Assembly: GCF_932294415.1 (NCBI RefSeq)
Contig: NC_065541.1
Coordinates: 52,244,290 to 52,308,289 of the forward strand
Length of the DNA stretch: 64,000 bases
Direction of reading: 5' to 3'
Origin: Quercus robur
Lineage: Eukaryota; Streptophyta; Magnoliopsida; Fagales; Fagaceae
Below, piece by piece: positions 33,545-45,446 of this stretch (the stretch's first letter is position 1; the number at the start of each line of letters is the position of its first letter). Both the position numbers and the translations under genes were made by a program. The notes beneath the pieces were generated by a model, which saw nothing but the letters and a program-made list of their open reading frames with translations, was not told where the DNA came from and made no database searches.

Positions 33545-34333
33545 GAAGACTAAGGTGTGGGTGAGTTTGGAACTGCCAAGTTTAGGTTATTCAGCAAAAT
33601 AATATTAAAAATAATGATGATGATGCAAAGTTAGGTTAAGAAATGTTGACTTAAGGATTGCAATTCGACCTCACTAGATCCAGATCCAGTGAGAATAGAA
33701 AATTTATTTTGTAGTACCTTTCCAATATATAGATGGTCCGCAATCCCAAACACTTATTCAGTATTCACGAGAGCACAGAGCACCAATTGCTGTGTAAAGT
33801 TTGGATGAGTCTATAACACTAAAAGTCAGCCAAGATTTCGTTGGACTCGGACCACCAGGAAATTGATCAGCACTTTCTTCACTAACTTTTGGTTGGGAGG
33901 AAATTTCTCAGCACCCACAAGGGACTACCTCTGGTTCTTCTAAAAGGCCTTTTGGGCTATCAAATCCTACTCAATTGTCCATTTTGGCGACTTGCTTGGC
34001 CTTTTATTTGAGAAGAGGCAGCTGGATATATCATTCTCCTCATAGCATATGCTATAGGTTTTATTTTGTTCCTATTTCAAATGCAGTAGCTTACACTTAG
34101 ATGTGACTTTTTGGGGTTTTATATCTCTAAAAAAATTTCAAATAGATTAATATTTTTCAAGTCCTTCGTTAGGTTTTATGCCCCTTATATGTTTGTTATG
34201 TATGGAGATTTTATTTCAATTCAATGTTGTTTACTATCTAATTTGAAACTCATAAACTCATTTGTTTGGTAAATTTCTAGACAAGCAAATAATCCAAAGA
34301 TTATCTTAAGATTTATCAAGCAGTATAACGTAG
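31064..34333. other. Long intergenic region, AT-rich with microsatellites
   Basis: The first ~550 bases are the PMM promoter and 5' untranslated region, with a probable 5'-UTR intron suggested by AG-like sites before 31063. Beyond that I see no gene. (AT)n tracts lie near 31845-31869, 33424-33452 and 33509-33538, with a (GT)n(GA)n at 32010-32036. The phrase AGAATAAAATTTTTATCTTT is repeated around 33470-33510. Around 33600-34120 there is less AT-rich sequence that I could not assign. Confidence 0.45.
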
Positions 34334-34431
34334 TAAGAGTTTCTAATGTTTCCAATGGATACATTCAGAATATAATTGGTTGTAAGAGTTTCTAATATTT
34401 CCAATGGATATATTCAGAATATAATTGGTTG
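34334..34431. repeat. 49-bp tandem duplication
   Basis: Two adjacent copies of a 49-bp unit containing CAATGGATA(C/T)ATTCAGAAT and ATAATTGGTTG, differing at a couple of positions. It is non-coding. Confidence 0.8.
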
Positions 34432-34523
34432 AAAAAGTTAGCTTCAAGCAGGGAGCCAAACTTTGTCCATTATGGTAATAAAAAAAGAAAAAGAAAAAGA
34501 AAAAGAAGCATTGTTATAAGATC

Positions 34524-34758
34524 CATTTGGATACAACTTATTTTTGTTGAAATTGAAAAGTAAAAACTGATAACACTGTAACAAAATAATTATTTAATGT
34601 GTGAATAGTGCCGTGGGGCCGTGAACAGTGTGTGAACAGTATATTTTGTCTCCTGCACTGTGAACTCATGTGATGTTACTATTCATGCACCGGGGAAAAA
34701 AAAAAAAAAAAAAGCCAGAAAACGCAAACTTTAAATGCAAACGTGTATCCAAACCCTC
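34524..34758 (-). mobile_element. MITE-like element (GTTTGGATAC termini), copy 1
   Basis: The ends are inverted: CATTTGGATACAACTTATTT at the left and GTGTATCCAAACC at the right. It contains GTGAACAGTGTGTGAACAGT and TACTATTCATGCACC, the 'tactattcat' words shared with the repeats at 11461 and 53499. A relative in the opposite orientation lies at 38497-38728. It is non-coding. Confidence 0.55.
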
Positions 34759-35160
34759 ACATAGTGTACATTGAACCATGCTATATCCTAAACAGATAGA
34801 TCTTTCTGAAGCCAATAGGACTTGAAGATTCCTTAATCTATCAAGTCTTTTCTTAACCATCATAAATCTGATTTTAGCTAGTGTAACTGAGAAATGTCCC
34901 TCTAATGTTTGTGACAATCCCTTTCAAACCAACAATATTTCTCTTGAAACATATGATCACCAAGAACTAATATTGGCTTCCAAGAAGCACCAGAAACACA
35001 TTGATTCTTCATTAAAGAGCCAGAATTGATAAGAGACTTAACAGTGGCATATCCTTATTAGATCACAAATCCCAGACAGAGAACATAAGCCAAAGCCGAA
35101 GTGCATGAACATTAGAGAGCCAAATATTTTGATAAGTCTATAGAAACAGATTGTCTTCAA
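34759..35160. other. SDR gene 1 3' flank, shared with the SDR pseudogene
   Basis: From about 34876 the sequence is closely similar to 44343-44630, for example GTTTGTGACAATCCCTT and ATTTCTCTTGAAACATAT. It therefore lies inside the tandem duplication that produced the second SDR copy. The duplicated unit starts near 34875/44342, inside what is probably the 3' untranslated region. Confidence 0.7.
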
Positions 35161-38100
35161 TTAAAAAGGTGTCACTTCATTCTTGGCGAAGAAGAGGCCA
35201 GAAGGACCTCCACTTGGAAGCAGTGCTAACCTTAGAACTCTTTTAGCACTCTCTTCAGCTGTTAAGGGGCCAAGGTGGAAGTTTATGTCTGTATTGACAT
35301 AGCCAGGGCAAAGACAATTTATGCAGAAAGATGGGTATTTCTTGGCCAGAATCCTTGTGTAGGCATTCAAAACTGCTTTGGAGACTATATAAGCAGATGT
35401 ATAAGCAGGCCAACCTTTTGCTTCCAAGGAACCCTCCTTAAAATCTTTTAGAAACTCACTTAATACCTCATCCAATTTTTCTTCTGTAAGGCTTTCAGCA
35501 TCAGTTAACACTCCTTGAGCCCATTCATTTGGTATCTCCTGGAACAACATTGGAAGCAAAATTGAGTTTAATTTTTTAATGGGAGAATGATTCAGAATTT
35601 GATGTTAAAAAAAGAACTCCATATCTATAGGGAGTGGTTCATATAATTCCATGAATGCTCTTTTGAGAGAATACCAATTTCTTTTTGAAAGATAAACAAT
35701 TAGTTAACCAGTATAGAAACAGATTATGTCCAGTTATGCATGATTTCATCTCAAAGTATCCACCACATTAACAATAGTAATTTATTAACTTTAGCAAAAA
35801 CCAATATCAGCAATACAATTTTTTAAGTTATTAATGTGTTGATGATTTGTAATCCAAATAACACTCTTCACATTGAGGGTAAACCAAGGTGAAACAATAA
35901 GTCTATGTTGGTCAATTATCCATTTATAAAAAGAAATATATTTACTCTTTTTTTATCTGAGAGACTCAAGTCAGTCAAATTTTAAGCGGCATCGAATCAA
36001 ATCATGTGTTTCTGAGCTCAATTTAAGCCAATCTCAAGCAGAATCATCCACTTTCAATTCAACAAAACTGTATTTCAAACCAAATTTATAACTGGTACAA
36101 GACTTGATGGAGCTTTTCATCAGGGTGACTAAAATATGCAAATGATGCTTTCTGATACCTTTAGCTTCCCCATGAAGGATGAAACATTGACAATCGTTGG
36201 TGAACGAGATAATTGGAGGAGGGTATTAAGTGCTTCAACCATTCTTTTGGCACCATAATAGTTTGTTTCCAGACATTCTTCAGTTAACTCGTACGTTTGA
36301 GTCACCATTGTATTCCAAGTGATTTCTCCTTCTTCCTGCATTGATGAGAAAAAAAAAATCCTATTGGAAGTTAAACATCCCATACTTTGAAGGCTATATT
36401 TGATAGGAAGCTGTTGATTGACTATTTACCTTGTAATGCCTAACTCCACAACCCCATACATAACAAGAATAGATTTCATCCTTCTAATCAAATTTTATTT
36501 GGAGAATGCTACAGGCATGTCATATTTTTAAAAAGCCCACCAATAAATGGCTAAATATAGCAAGATCTTATCAGAATCACAAGGAATTTGGTAAAGCAGC
36601 TGAGGAGCTAAACAAACTGTATCTAAATTTGACTAAATAACCTTCCCTTTAAAAATGCAAATAGTTATATCAAACTAAAATAGTCCTTGACGCAACTTAC
36701 TAGGTGCAAGAATGATTTCAAATAGAATTCCGGAAAGAAATAGAGGAATGTATGGCATTGAAACTTGAAAGTTCACAATAACCTTCTTTCTTTAGTAAAT
36801 TGTTTATGTCCCTTTTTGGAAATTTCTCTAGAATAACCACTTACAACCTCCAACAGCCTTTGGCTGAAGAAAAATGAATATTTAAGCAGCCCCATATTAG
36901 TGATAAGATTTCTCCTTAACTTTGTTAGAAGTTACATAAACAATGGTACCCATAATTTTACATTAACAATGGTGACCTAAAAGCAAGTTCATCTTCCTCA
37001 AATTTGAATATAATTGCAAACTGTTAGTTTGCGGTAACGAAATAAATCATATATAAAGAGATTACATTAAAAGCTGAAGTCCTTATAGTATCAGCATCTC
37101 CAGTGGCTCCAAGAATCCCTGCATTATTCACCTGCACAGTATTCCATCATTTCCAATCTTTCATTTCTATAAATTTAAATAAGAAAACAGAATTGTGATC
37201 TAGATTTCATATATGTCCTTTCAGTAATAACTAACCACAGTTATGCTTCCAATTTTCAGTTGTAAGTACATAAGAAGAGTCTATAATAGCAGTAATATAT
37301 TACATTTCTTTAAATTTTTTACAAGTTAAATTCCTAAACTGCTTTTTATTTCTAGAATTGATAAATCATTATAAGAAAAAGTTGGAACTTGTTGAAGCCA
37401 GCATGGGTACATTCTCATGTTCTCTACACACATGAAAAGTTAGATTATTTTGGTCATGTTTTGCCATCTACACAACTGGAGATTGTATCTCATGCATTTG
37501 ACTTATGCATCCTCACTCTTACAACATGTGGGTCTCACACGACTATGAGGCCCACACATTGTGAGATGGAGGATGCATATATTCAATGCACGAGATCTAG
37601 GAGTTGATGATTGTGCAAAGAATTATTTGATAAGGAAATATAAATTAGAGGAAGGAGATAAGGGATACTACAAACAGCCTCCTACGATTATTATAAAAAA
37701 GTTGGCAGATACTTCAATTAAGATAAGAGAGGGAGAAAATATCCACATCTTTGGACCATGTCATGTAATCATGCAGTCATGGTAGCTAAACAAGTTCGAA
37801 TAAATGTATACCAAATCTGGTTTTGATGAAATCTGAAGCAAGTCTAACACAAACCAATATATATAAACAGAAAATATTCCAAGAAACTGAATTAGGATGA
37901 TACCAAGATATCAAGTTTTCCAAAAGTGGCTTTGATGAAATCTGCTAGGGAAGCAATACTAGCAGGGTCAGTGACATCAAGCTGATGAAAAAGCACGAGG
38001 TCAGAGAGGCCAGACTCTTTGAGCTTGTCAACAGCTTCAAGACCCCTTTTCTCATCTCTTGATGTTAACACCACTGTGACCCCATTTAAAGCCAGCTGCC

Positions 38101-38180
38101 TACATGTTTCAAACCCAATCCCCTTGTTTCCCCCTGTAACTACTGCATACCTGAAAAAACATGATCCCAAAATTTAACAT

Positions 38181-38211
<31 letters not shown>

Positions 38212-38321
38212 CTATGGATGTCATACTGTTACATATATGGTTAGAGGCTGTGATGGGAAGTGTAAAATGAAAAAATAAAAATAAAAAAAATCAGCAAATA
38301 CCTCTTTGTTGCTTCTGCCAT
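35161..38321 (-). CDS. Salutaridine reductase-like short-chain dehydrogenase/reductase, copy 1 (intact)
   Basis: Five exons (minus, 5' to 3'): 38321-38302, 38150-37904, 37131-37066, 36335-36159 and 35538-35161 give 295 aa, all in phase. It is an NADPH-dependent classical SDR of the plant salutaridine reductase / (+)-neomenthol dehydrogenase group. Those enzymes reduce ketones in terpenoid and alkaloid metabolism; the true substrate cannot be read from sequence. Motifs: cofactor loop TGGNKGIG (12-19), LDILVNNAG (NNAG at 91-94), catalytic Asn136 in ETNYYGAK, Ser163 in VNVSS and Tyr220/Lys224 in [15 protein letters not shown]. The [10 protein letters not shown] segment is typical of the group. 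There is no signal peptide or membrane segment, so it is probably cytosolic. It heads a same-strand array with a pseudogene and a third copy. A MITE sits in intron 2. Confidence 0.92.
37471..37608. mobile_element. MITE in intron 2 of SDR gene 1
   Basis: Imperfect inverted arms: CAACTGGAGATTGTATCTCA with CATTTGACTTATGCATCCTC at the left, and GAGGATGCATATATTCAATG with CACGAGATCTAGGAGTTG at the right. The centre is TGGGTCTCACACGACTATGA. It is non-coding. Confidence 0.6.
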
Positions 38322-38496
38322 TGAAGATGAACTGGGGACTTTCTGAGAAGTAAGAGAACTTCAAACTGAAATGTTATATATGCTGACCTTTTTTTAAGGA
38401 ATTTTTTTTTTTTTTTTTTTTTTCAATGAGAAGAAAATTAGCTAATGTCAGTCACATAGCACACCAACATAGTCTTTGTCATATATAATATTTATG

Positions 38497-38728
38497 TGTT
38501 TGGATACTGGTCTGCGTGTTTTTTTTTTTTTTTTTCCAGCCGTAGTTGTTGACTAAGTAAACAGTAAACAGTGCATCTGTACTGTTTACATGCCCCAAAC
38601 TTCATTTTTTTCAATTTTTTTTATTAAAAATGGGTTCTATTACATTATTTTAAAAATTATTTTATTTCAGTATTTCCAGTTTTTAATTTTCAATTTTAAC
38701 AAAATAAGTTATATTCAAACATATCCCA
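38497..38728 (+). mobile_element. MITE-like element (GTTTGGATAC termini), copy 2
   Basis: It begins TGTTTGGATACTGGTCTGCG and ends AAATAAGTTATATTCAAACA. It contains AACAGTAAACAGTGCATCTG and a T run. It is the opposite-orientation relative of 34524-34758 and lies about 175 bp upstream of the SDR gene 1 start codon, so it may contribute to that promoter. Confidence 0.55.
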
Positions 38729-40139
38729 GATATCTATTACTCCTCCGTCAAATCCCGCAACAAGGGGCCAAATAATGTTTTTAAACCCGTCTGTCGACGT
38801 CGGGAGAACTAAATTGGCATTTTTATATTTAATTATTTATATATTAATTAAATTAATATTAATTTATTATTTTTATATTAAAATATATTTCATTTAAAAT
38901 CTATTTATCTATTTTTCTTACTTTTTAAGATGCAAATTAACTAATTAAATTTTTTGTATTCAAGTTATTCTAACGTCTTATTTTCATTTAATAATATAAC
39001 TAACCTATTAGTTAATCTTTCTTGGGATTTTGTCGATTTTAGATATGATTTTATTAACATCTCATTTTGTGTTGTATTTTGTTTATTAGTATTAATAACA
39101 AATTTATCTATTAATCCTTTTTGAGACTTGATTAAGTTTTTTTTTTTTTTCTTTTTTTAAGTTTTTCATGTCCAGATGCATATTTTTTAGTAGATATTTT
39201 TAATCAAACAATATTTACAAATAAAATAAACACTATCTATAATATATTTATAATGACTGGAATAAAAAATAACTTTCAGGTGTAGAGCAATAGAACCTGA
39301 TGTATATAAAAAGTACTATTATAGCTTCACCGAACAATAACAAGTATCTAGCAATCTGAACTTGAATAAATAAAGACATATTCTTATATTATTCAATGAA
39401 TTAACACTAATAAAAAGTAGAATTTGGCTTACTTCTAGTACTTTTTTAACTAGAATATTCTTTTATTTTAATGAGAAACTGCCACATCATCCATTAATGA
39501 AATAAAATGTGGAGATTAAAACTCACGACTACTTGCCATAATGCATTTAAAATAAAATGAGATTCTAGTTAAAAAAATATTGGAGATAAGCCAAATCCAA
39601 AGTTTTGTTATTGTTAATTCATTTTGGTACCTGAATGTACAAGAAAATAAATTGTGCTACAACGTGTGTGGTATTCTTCATTCACACATGTATAATTTTT
39701 TATTTAATTTTTTCTTTTAGTATTACATTTTTTCTTTCTTTTAGTTACACGTTTTTGTTTTTTGGATTGAAGTTTTTTTTTTTTTTTTTGGTGACACTAT
39801 AACACAGTATTAATATTGACTATTCTACTAATACACAACAATACAAAATGGATCCTATTCCCTATAACAACAAAATATATAAAAACGCAAGATTAAAATT
39901 AAAAAAAAAAAAAAAAAATCCAAGGCACAGCCAGAAGTGCGACTCCACCCACAGCCACACAAGCCTTATTAGATAAAAATTTACCCCCCAAAAAAAAAAA
40001 AAACAACAACAAAAAAAACAAAAACAAAACTCCAAGGCCTGGCGGCCCCAGCAAGAAGGAAGCCCTGTTAACGGATCCCTTTGTCAACTATTTTGAATTT
40101 TGATAGATTCCATGAATCTAAAATGTAGTGGCACTCATG
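38729..40139. other. Intergenic, AT-rich
   Basis: No gene. A T run at 39773-39790 followed by GGTGACACTATAACACAG, then A-rich and C-rich low-complexity blocks to about 40080, could be the tail of an old minus-strand retroposon. No protein similarity supports this. Confidence 0.4.
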
Positions 40140-40346
40140 GTTGTCAAAATCCAAATTTGAATCTTACGATTTTATGATTTTATGATCCTACCTGCCTAAA
40201 ACTATCCGGATCTTTTAAAGATCTTTGTGATCGTTCAGAATTGGTAGGATCGTACGATTTTGATGATCCAAAATGATCTTGGTTTCTTGTAATCTTCTTT
40301 AACTTAATAGAAGGTTCAGTTGGGCCCAAATGAAAATAACATCTTA

Positions 40347-41273
40347 GGCTGCGTTTGTTTTGCCTTCAAATGATTTCAGGAAATCATTTTACACCAGTTT
40401 TTGTGTTTGGTAGCTACAGAAAATTGGGTCAAATGGAATTCATTTTCCGTGTTGACTGTAAAATACCCTGCCTCACTCGTAATTCATTTTCAGGTTTTAT
40501 TTTACCTTTAAATGATTTCCACCCTAGGAAAATAGAAGAGAGAGAGAGAAACAGCAAGGAGATTACACCAGAAGCACCGGTCTCATCGCACCTAGCACCG
40601 GCCCCAACCCCAGATCGCACTGATCTCGTCGCACCCCAGCACCGGCGAGATCGAGTCGCTTGAAGCATCGCCGAGATCGCGCCGCCTGTAGCACCACCGA
40701 GATTGCATCCTAGCACCGGCGAGATCACACCCCAGCACCGGCAAGATTGCATCCATAGTCGCCGCTGGAAGCTCATCGGCGCCGCAATTGTAGATTGTCA
40801 CCACCAAAGACTGATCCACCCAAAACTGATCTCGTCCTCGACCCACCCAAGACCGAGCTCGTTCTCGACACCCAAACCCATCCGATCTGGCCGTCGTTGT
40901 CCTCCATCCACTCTGATCTCTCTCTTTCCCGATCTATCTCTCTGTCCCTCACTCTGTCACTCTTTCTCCCTTCGATCTCACTCTTTCTTCCTCTTCCTCA
41001 ACGTTTTTATTTTGATTTTTGGTTGTGTTAAGTGTATATTTTGTAATTTTATGTAATAAAATTTGTTTGGATGCTGAGAAAATGGCTGAGAAAATGTGAA
41101 AAATTTGTAGAAAAATAGCATTTTTAGAATGTTACCAAACACCGAAAATCGTTTTCTGGACTATTTTCCTTTGCAGAACCAAACACCCGGATTTCATTTT
41201 CCTTACCGGAATTCACTTTCCTCTGCATTCATTTTACACTTGGAATTCGATTTACATTAAACCAAACGTAGCC
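40347..41273 (-). mobile_element. PIF/Harbinger (Tourist-like) non-autonomous element, copy 2, complete ends
   Basis: It begins GGCTGCGTTTG and ends CCAAACGTAGCC, flanked on both sides by TTA (40344-40346 and 41274-41276), the 3-bp target duplication of PIF/Harbinger. It is the reverse-oriented relative of 2565-4158. The interior (about 40555-40760) is a GC-rich degenerate array of GCACCGGCGAGATCG-like phrases, followed by pyrimidine-rich sequence. Open stretches on both strands here reflect this composition; none encodes a transposase. Confidence 0.8.
40555..40760. repeat. GC-rich minisatellite inside the Harbinger-like element
   Basis: Repeated variants of AGCACCGGCGAGATC(G/A)C occur about seven to eight times. 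A shorter, decayed version (GTGCGATCTCGCCGGTG, complement) lies in the other copy at about 3909-3962. The composition is far from the AT-rich surroundings. Confidence 0.7.
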
Positions 41274-41593
41274 TTAATGACCAAGTTTTGCTATTCTAAT
41301 GTAGAGAGATAGAGTGTTAGTTAGATCCAAATGAAAAATAACATCCCAATAATGTCACATTTTAAGGTTTTTGGCCTCTTGAAATGATGCTTTCAAATGG
41401 ATGTAGTGATGTATGGTAATTACATCAAATGGATACAAATTTTTGGTTTTTTATGAATGAATGTATAATTTATGTGATTGTTTAAGATACTAATGTGTTT
41501 TTTTTTTCTTTAAATAATGTAAGATCTTACGATCCACGATTTAAGATCTCACATACCTCTCACAATTTTACGTAAGATCACGATTTTGACAAC

Positions 41594-42130
41594 TTTGGTG
41601 ACACCTTTAACAAGAATACCATGAAGTACTAAAATCTAAAATATGAAAGATGTGCACGTTTTTATTTATTTATCTATTATTATTTTTTTAAAATTAAAAT
41701 ATTCTATTTGGGCTGGACAATATGAGTATGTTTCGTATGGATTATGGACTTATGGGAAGTCCAAGGTTGTCCATGGGACTTAATTGTTTTGTAATTATAT
41801 AATATAAATAAAAGGATCCTTTAAAAAAAAAAATTGTTTCCCCCTTCATTTTTCCCTCAATCGTGTAATGAAAATGAAACCGTGAATCAACATGTAGTTG
41901 TCGGCATGTTTAGTCTTTAGTGATTGTGGGCGCCTTTTTGTGTTAATAGGCTGGGGCTGTTTTGCTATGTTCAGGCCTTTTGAATCATGGGTCGGGAAGT
42001 TGGGACTGGCCTAGTACCTTAATAGGACCATACTACGGGTCAGTTTGTGCGCAAACCAAGCTCTCTAGGGGTGCAGACGACGAAACACATAAGACAAAGA
42101 GTGTGGTTAGGTGGGCTAGCTACAATAGAA
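41594..42130. other. Intergenic, no gene seen
   Basis: AT-rich, with TTTATTTATTTATCTATTATTATT low complexity. No domain-bearing reading frame. Confidence 0.4.
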
Positions 42131-42395
42131 AGGAGTGAAATGGAAAAATAGTTGACACAACTAATACAACAAATATGATAAAGGATGCCACGACAGACTA
42201 ACACAACAAATATAATAAAGGATGGCACGGTAGAATAGCTAATACAACAAATATGATAAAAGATGTCACGACAGAACAATTAATACAACAAATATGATAA
42301 ATGATGCCAAAACCGAACAACTAATATAGCAAATATGATAAAAAAAAAAAATGCCACGACAAAACTAATACAACAAATATAAGTTCTAACGAGTA
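42131..42395. repeat. ~45-bp degenerate tandem array
   Basis: About six units built on CTAATACAACAAATATGATA followed by AAGGATGCCACGACAGAA. Unit length varies with small insertions, including an A run in one unit. It is not a CRISPR: the units diverge throughout and have no unique spacers. Confidence 0.8.
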
Positions 42396-43436
42396 AAATT
42401 ATATGTATTCACAATCAAAGTTGAGTGTTGAATCTTTCCACAGAAAGTGAACCAAGAAGAAACTCAAACCCCAGCTTGAACAACCTTGGCATAAGCTTTT
42501 GCCATTAAAGTTGTGCATTTTGGAGAATGAGCCTAAATGACTACTTGTTACTACTTTTGGGATTCTAAAGAGTGGGTTTGCTAAGAGGGAGGGAAAAGAT
42601 GGTCTACTGATGCATGCCTTTTTTCTTCCGTGTTTTCTCTCTTCTTTTACCACTTTTTTTTCTCAATCCTTTATCTCTTAGCTTTTTACTGCTGTCTTGC
42701 CGTGGGTTGCTCCTCCTCTCATCTTTGGCTACTTCCTCTTTTTATAGTGAATTGATTCCATGATATTTCTCCCTTTTACCCCTAAAGCTTCACCAACTAT
42801 TTTTAGTTTGTTGTAGGCATCCCTTCAGGATTGTCAACAACCCATTGGTTGCCCGACCACTACCATTGCTTAGTACATTCTCACTCCACCACTCCTCATC
42901 ACTTACCTCTATGGCATGCATCAGGTGGTCCTAGTCGTTTACCACATCTTTTGGGTAATATACCATCCTAGTAGAGCATATTCCCAAAAGAAGCCTTGGC
43001 TGGAAACCAAAGATAGATCATTTTCTGCCTACCACCAAACCATACCCTTTGAACCCCTTAACCGTGGGTCCACCTCTTTTGTGTTGGTTGGGTACAAATT
43101 GGTGGTGCTCTAGCCATTGTGTGCTTGCTCCATTATCCTCTGTTTTTGTTTTCTTTCGTTCCCATGTTGTTTCTGTCGTAGTAGACTAGCCTTGTTTCGT
43201 TCTACTACGTGTTTCTTCTACTTGTGTTTATCCTCTATGGAAGAGGGCATGCACTTTTGTGTTTTCCTTATTTCTTTTCATCCCTTCCTGAGCTTGCGTG
43301 TTTACTTGGCATAAGTTCTTGCCAAACCAATTTGTTGGGCTTTTGCTCTTCTTTTTTCTTATTTCCTCGAGCCTCCATAACCTATTGGCTAGCACATTAT
43401 TCACTTTTTTCCACCACTTGATGTGTTCTTGGACTT
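42396..43436. other. Unassigned T/C-rich sequence
   Basis: Less AT-rich than its surroundings and pyrimidine-rich on the plus strand. No protein domain was recognised in any frame. It could be the remains of an old repeat element, but no terminal repeats were found. Confidence 0.35.
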
Positions 43437-43795
43437 GCTAGCTTATTGGGCTTTACTTTTTCCTTTGGACTCTCATATCCCATTTACTTTACTTTTACCT
43501 CTTATGTGCCAATGGACCTGTTAGCTATCATTTTTTGTCACGTTAGCCCATTAGGCTTTTACCACTTTTCTTAGGCTTTTCATGGCTCATTTGCTTTACT
43601 TTTACCACTCGTTGTGCCCATGGGCCAGCTGGTTGTCACTTCTTGCCATGCTGGCCCATTGGGCTTTAACCTCTTTCTTTGGGCTTTCATGGCCCATTTG
43701 CCTTGCTTCTACCTCTTACTACACCCATGGACTTGTTGGCCCGTTGGGCTTTTACTTCTTTCTTTGGACTCTTATGGCCCATTTGCTTTTATCTT
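43437..43795. repeat. ~110-bp tandem array with GGCCCATTGGGCTTT motifs
   Basis: About three to four imperfect units, each with (T/G)TTGGCCCATTGGGCTTT, then TTCTTTGGGCTTTCATGGC and CCATTTGC.TT. The units carry AGCCCA/TGGGCT words, which in other contexts are site II-type promoter elements, but here they are part of a repeat. Overlapping open frames through this array are low-complexity and not genes. Confidence 0.65.
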
Positions 43796-44342
43796 GTTTC
43801 TCAATCTTTTCCTTCTTCATTTTCTTTTGATATTGGGCTTTTTTAGCTGTTGGGCCCTTGTCAAAAACGGGTATCAATAATGATCAATCTAAATAAGTAT
43901 TTTCCTCAAAAAAAAAAAAAAAAAAAAAAAAAAATCTAAGTATGTATTTGATCAATTTACCTTGACATGGTGTATGAGCTTAGTCTCTCAATTTAAAATG
44001 ATCGATTCTACTTATTTAGCACCACAAGAAACCTATGATTTTATTGGACAATTTCTTTGCTTTGGTGTCTTACTAACTAAGGGAACTGTTTGTTTGTTAA
44101 TTGGGTTTGTGTCTGGACCGGCTCTTTATGATAATTTATTTATGTTTTTAATATAAGTTTTAATTTAACTTTGGCAAGGCGATGCATGGCATGATGAAGG
44201 AAAACAAATAATTAATTTCCAATTTTGATTTTTGGTAGAGAGAGAGAGTATTTCAGATTTTCGTGTATGATAATGTGAGAGATTGGATAATTAAGTTTGA
44301 CAATTGCAATGACTATCTCCTTTTATTTTATTTTTTTTATTT
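43796..44342. other. Spacer with a long A run
   Basis: An A run of about 27 lies at 43908-43934. No coding signal was seen. Confidence 0.45.
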
Positions 44343-45446
44343 TTAGCTGGTGTAATTGAGGAAGGTCCCTCAAATGTTTGTGACAATCCCTTGCAAACCA
44401 GTAACATTTCTCTTGAAACATATCATTACCAAGAACTAACATTGGCTTCCAAGAAGCACTAGAAACAGATAGATTCTTCTTGAAAGAACCCGTATTGATA
44501 AGAGACTTAACAGAGGAATAGCCTCATTATTACATCACAAATCATAGACAGAGAACATAAGCCCAAGGGGAGTGTATAGCCATTAGAGGGCCATGTATTT
44601 TGATAGTCTATAGAAACAGATTGTCTTCAATTAAAATGGTGTCACTTCATTATTAGAGAAGAAGAGGCCAGAAGGACCTCCACTTGGAACCAGTGCTAGC
44701 CTTAGAATTCTTTCAGTACCTTCTTCGACCGCTAAGATACCATAGTTGTAGTTTATGTCTGTCTTGACATAGCCAGGGCAAACGCAATTTATGCAGAAAG
44801 ATGGGTACTTCTTGGCTAGAATCCTTGTGTAGGCATTCAAAACTGCTTTGGAGACTATATAAGCAGATGCATAAGCAGGCCAACCTTTTGCTTCCAAGGA
44901 ACCCTCCTAAAAATCTTTTAGAAACTCACTTAATTCCTCATCCAATCTTTCTTCTATAAGGCTTTCAGCATCAATTAACACTCCTTTAGCCCATTCATTT
45001 GGTATCTCCTGGAAAAACATTGGAAGATAATTTAATTTTTAATTTTTAATGGGAGAATTATTCACAATTTAACGTCAAAACAAAAACTCCATATCTATAG
45101 GGAGTGTTTCATATGATTCCATGAATATCATTTTGAAAGAACACCAATTACTTTTTGAAAGAAAAACAGTTGGTTAATAAGAAAAAATGGAAGGAAAACG
45201 TTTTCCTCGATTTTCCAAGGGAATATACTCATATTAGTATAGAAACAGATTATATCTAGTTATGCGTAGCTTTCATCCCAAAGTATCCAGTATCCACTAC
45301 ATTAACAATAGTATGTTATCAACATTAGCAACAACATAAATCAGTAATAACTTTTTTTTATGCAATTAATAATAGGACCACCCCTAATCGAAAGTGTTTT
45401 TTTTTTTTTTTTTTTGAGAATGAAGACTACTAATTTATTGAAAAAA

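Larger units (their letters stand above)
40140..41593. mobile_element. TIR element (GTTGTCAAAATC ends) split by a Harbinger-like element
   Basis: GTTGTCAAAATC at 40140-40151 is mirrored by GATTTTGACAAC at 41582-41593. Inner phrases are also mirrored: ATCTTACGAT...GATCC at the left and GATCTTACGATCCACGAT at the right. The middle is occupied by the 927-bp Harbinger-like insertion at 40347-41273, so the original element was about 520 bp. Its class is uncertain and no target duplication was resolved. Confidence 0.55.

Noticed and set aside
35161-38321. Naming the SDR by a specific substrate (salutaridine, menthone)
   Set aside because: The motifs define only the subfamily. Substrate specificity in this group cannot be read from the sequence alone.
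39773-40090. Possible minus-strand retroposon tail
   Set aside because: Only a T run and low-complexity text were seen, with no protein or family match, so it was not called as an element.
40355-41056. Several overlapping 80-117-codon frames on both strands
   Set aside because: They come from the GC-rich minisatellite and pyrimidine tract of the Harbinger-like element. No domain was found and they overlap each other in all frames.
42131-42395. CRISPR-like array
   Set aside because: This is a plant nuclear sequence, the units diverge along their whole length, there are no unique spacers, and no cas-like gene is present.
42916-43880. Series of hydrophobic 60-88-codon plus-strand frames
   Set aside because: Leu/Phe-rich translation of T/C-rich repeats, overlapping in different frames, with no shared family.
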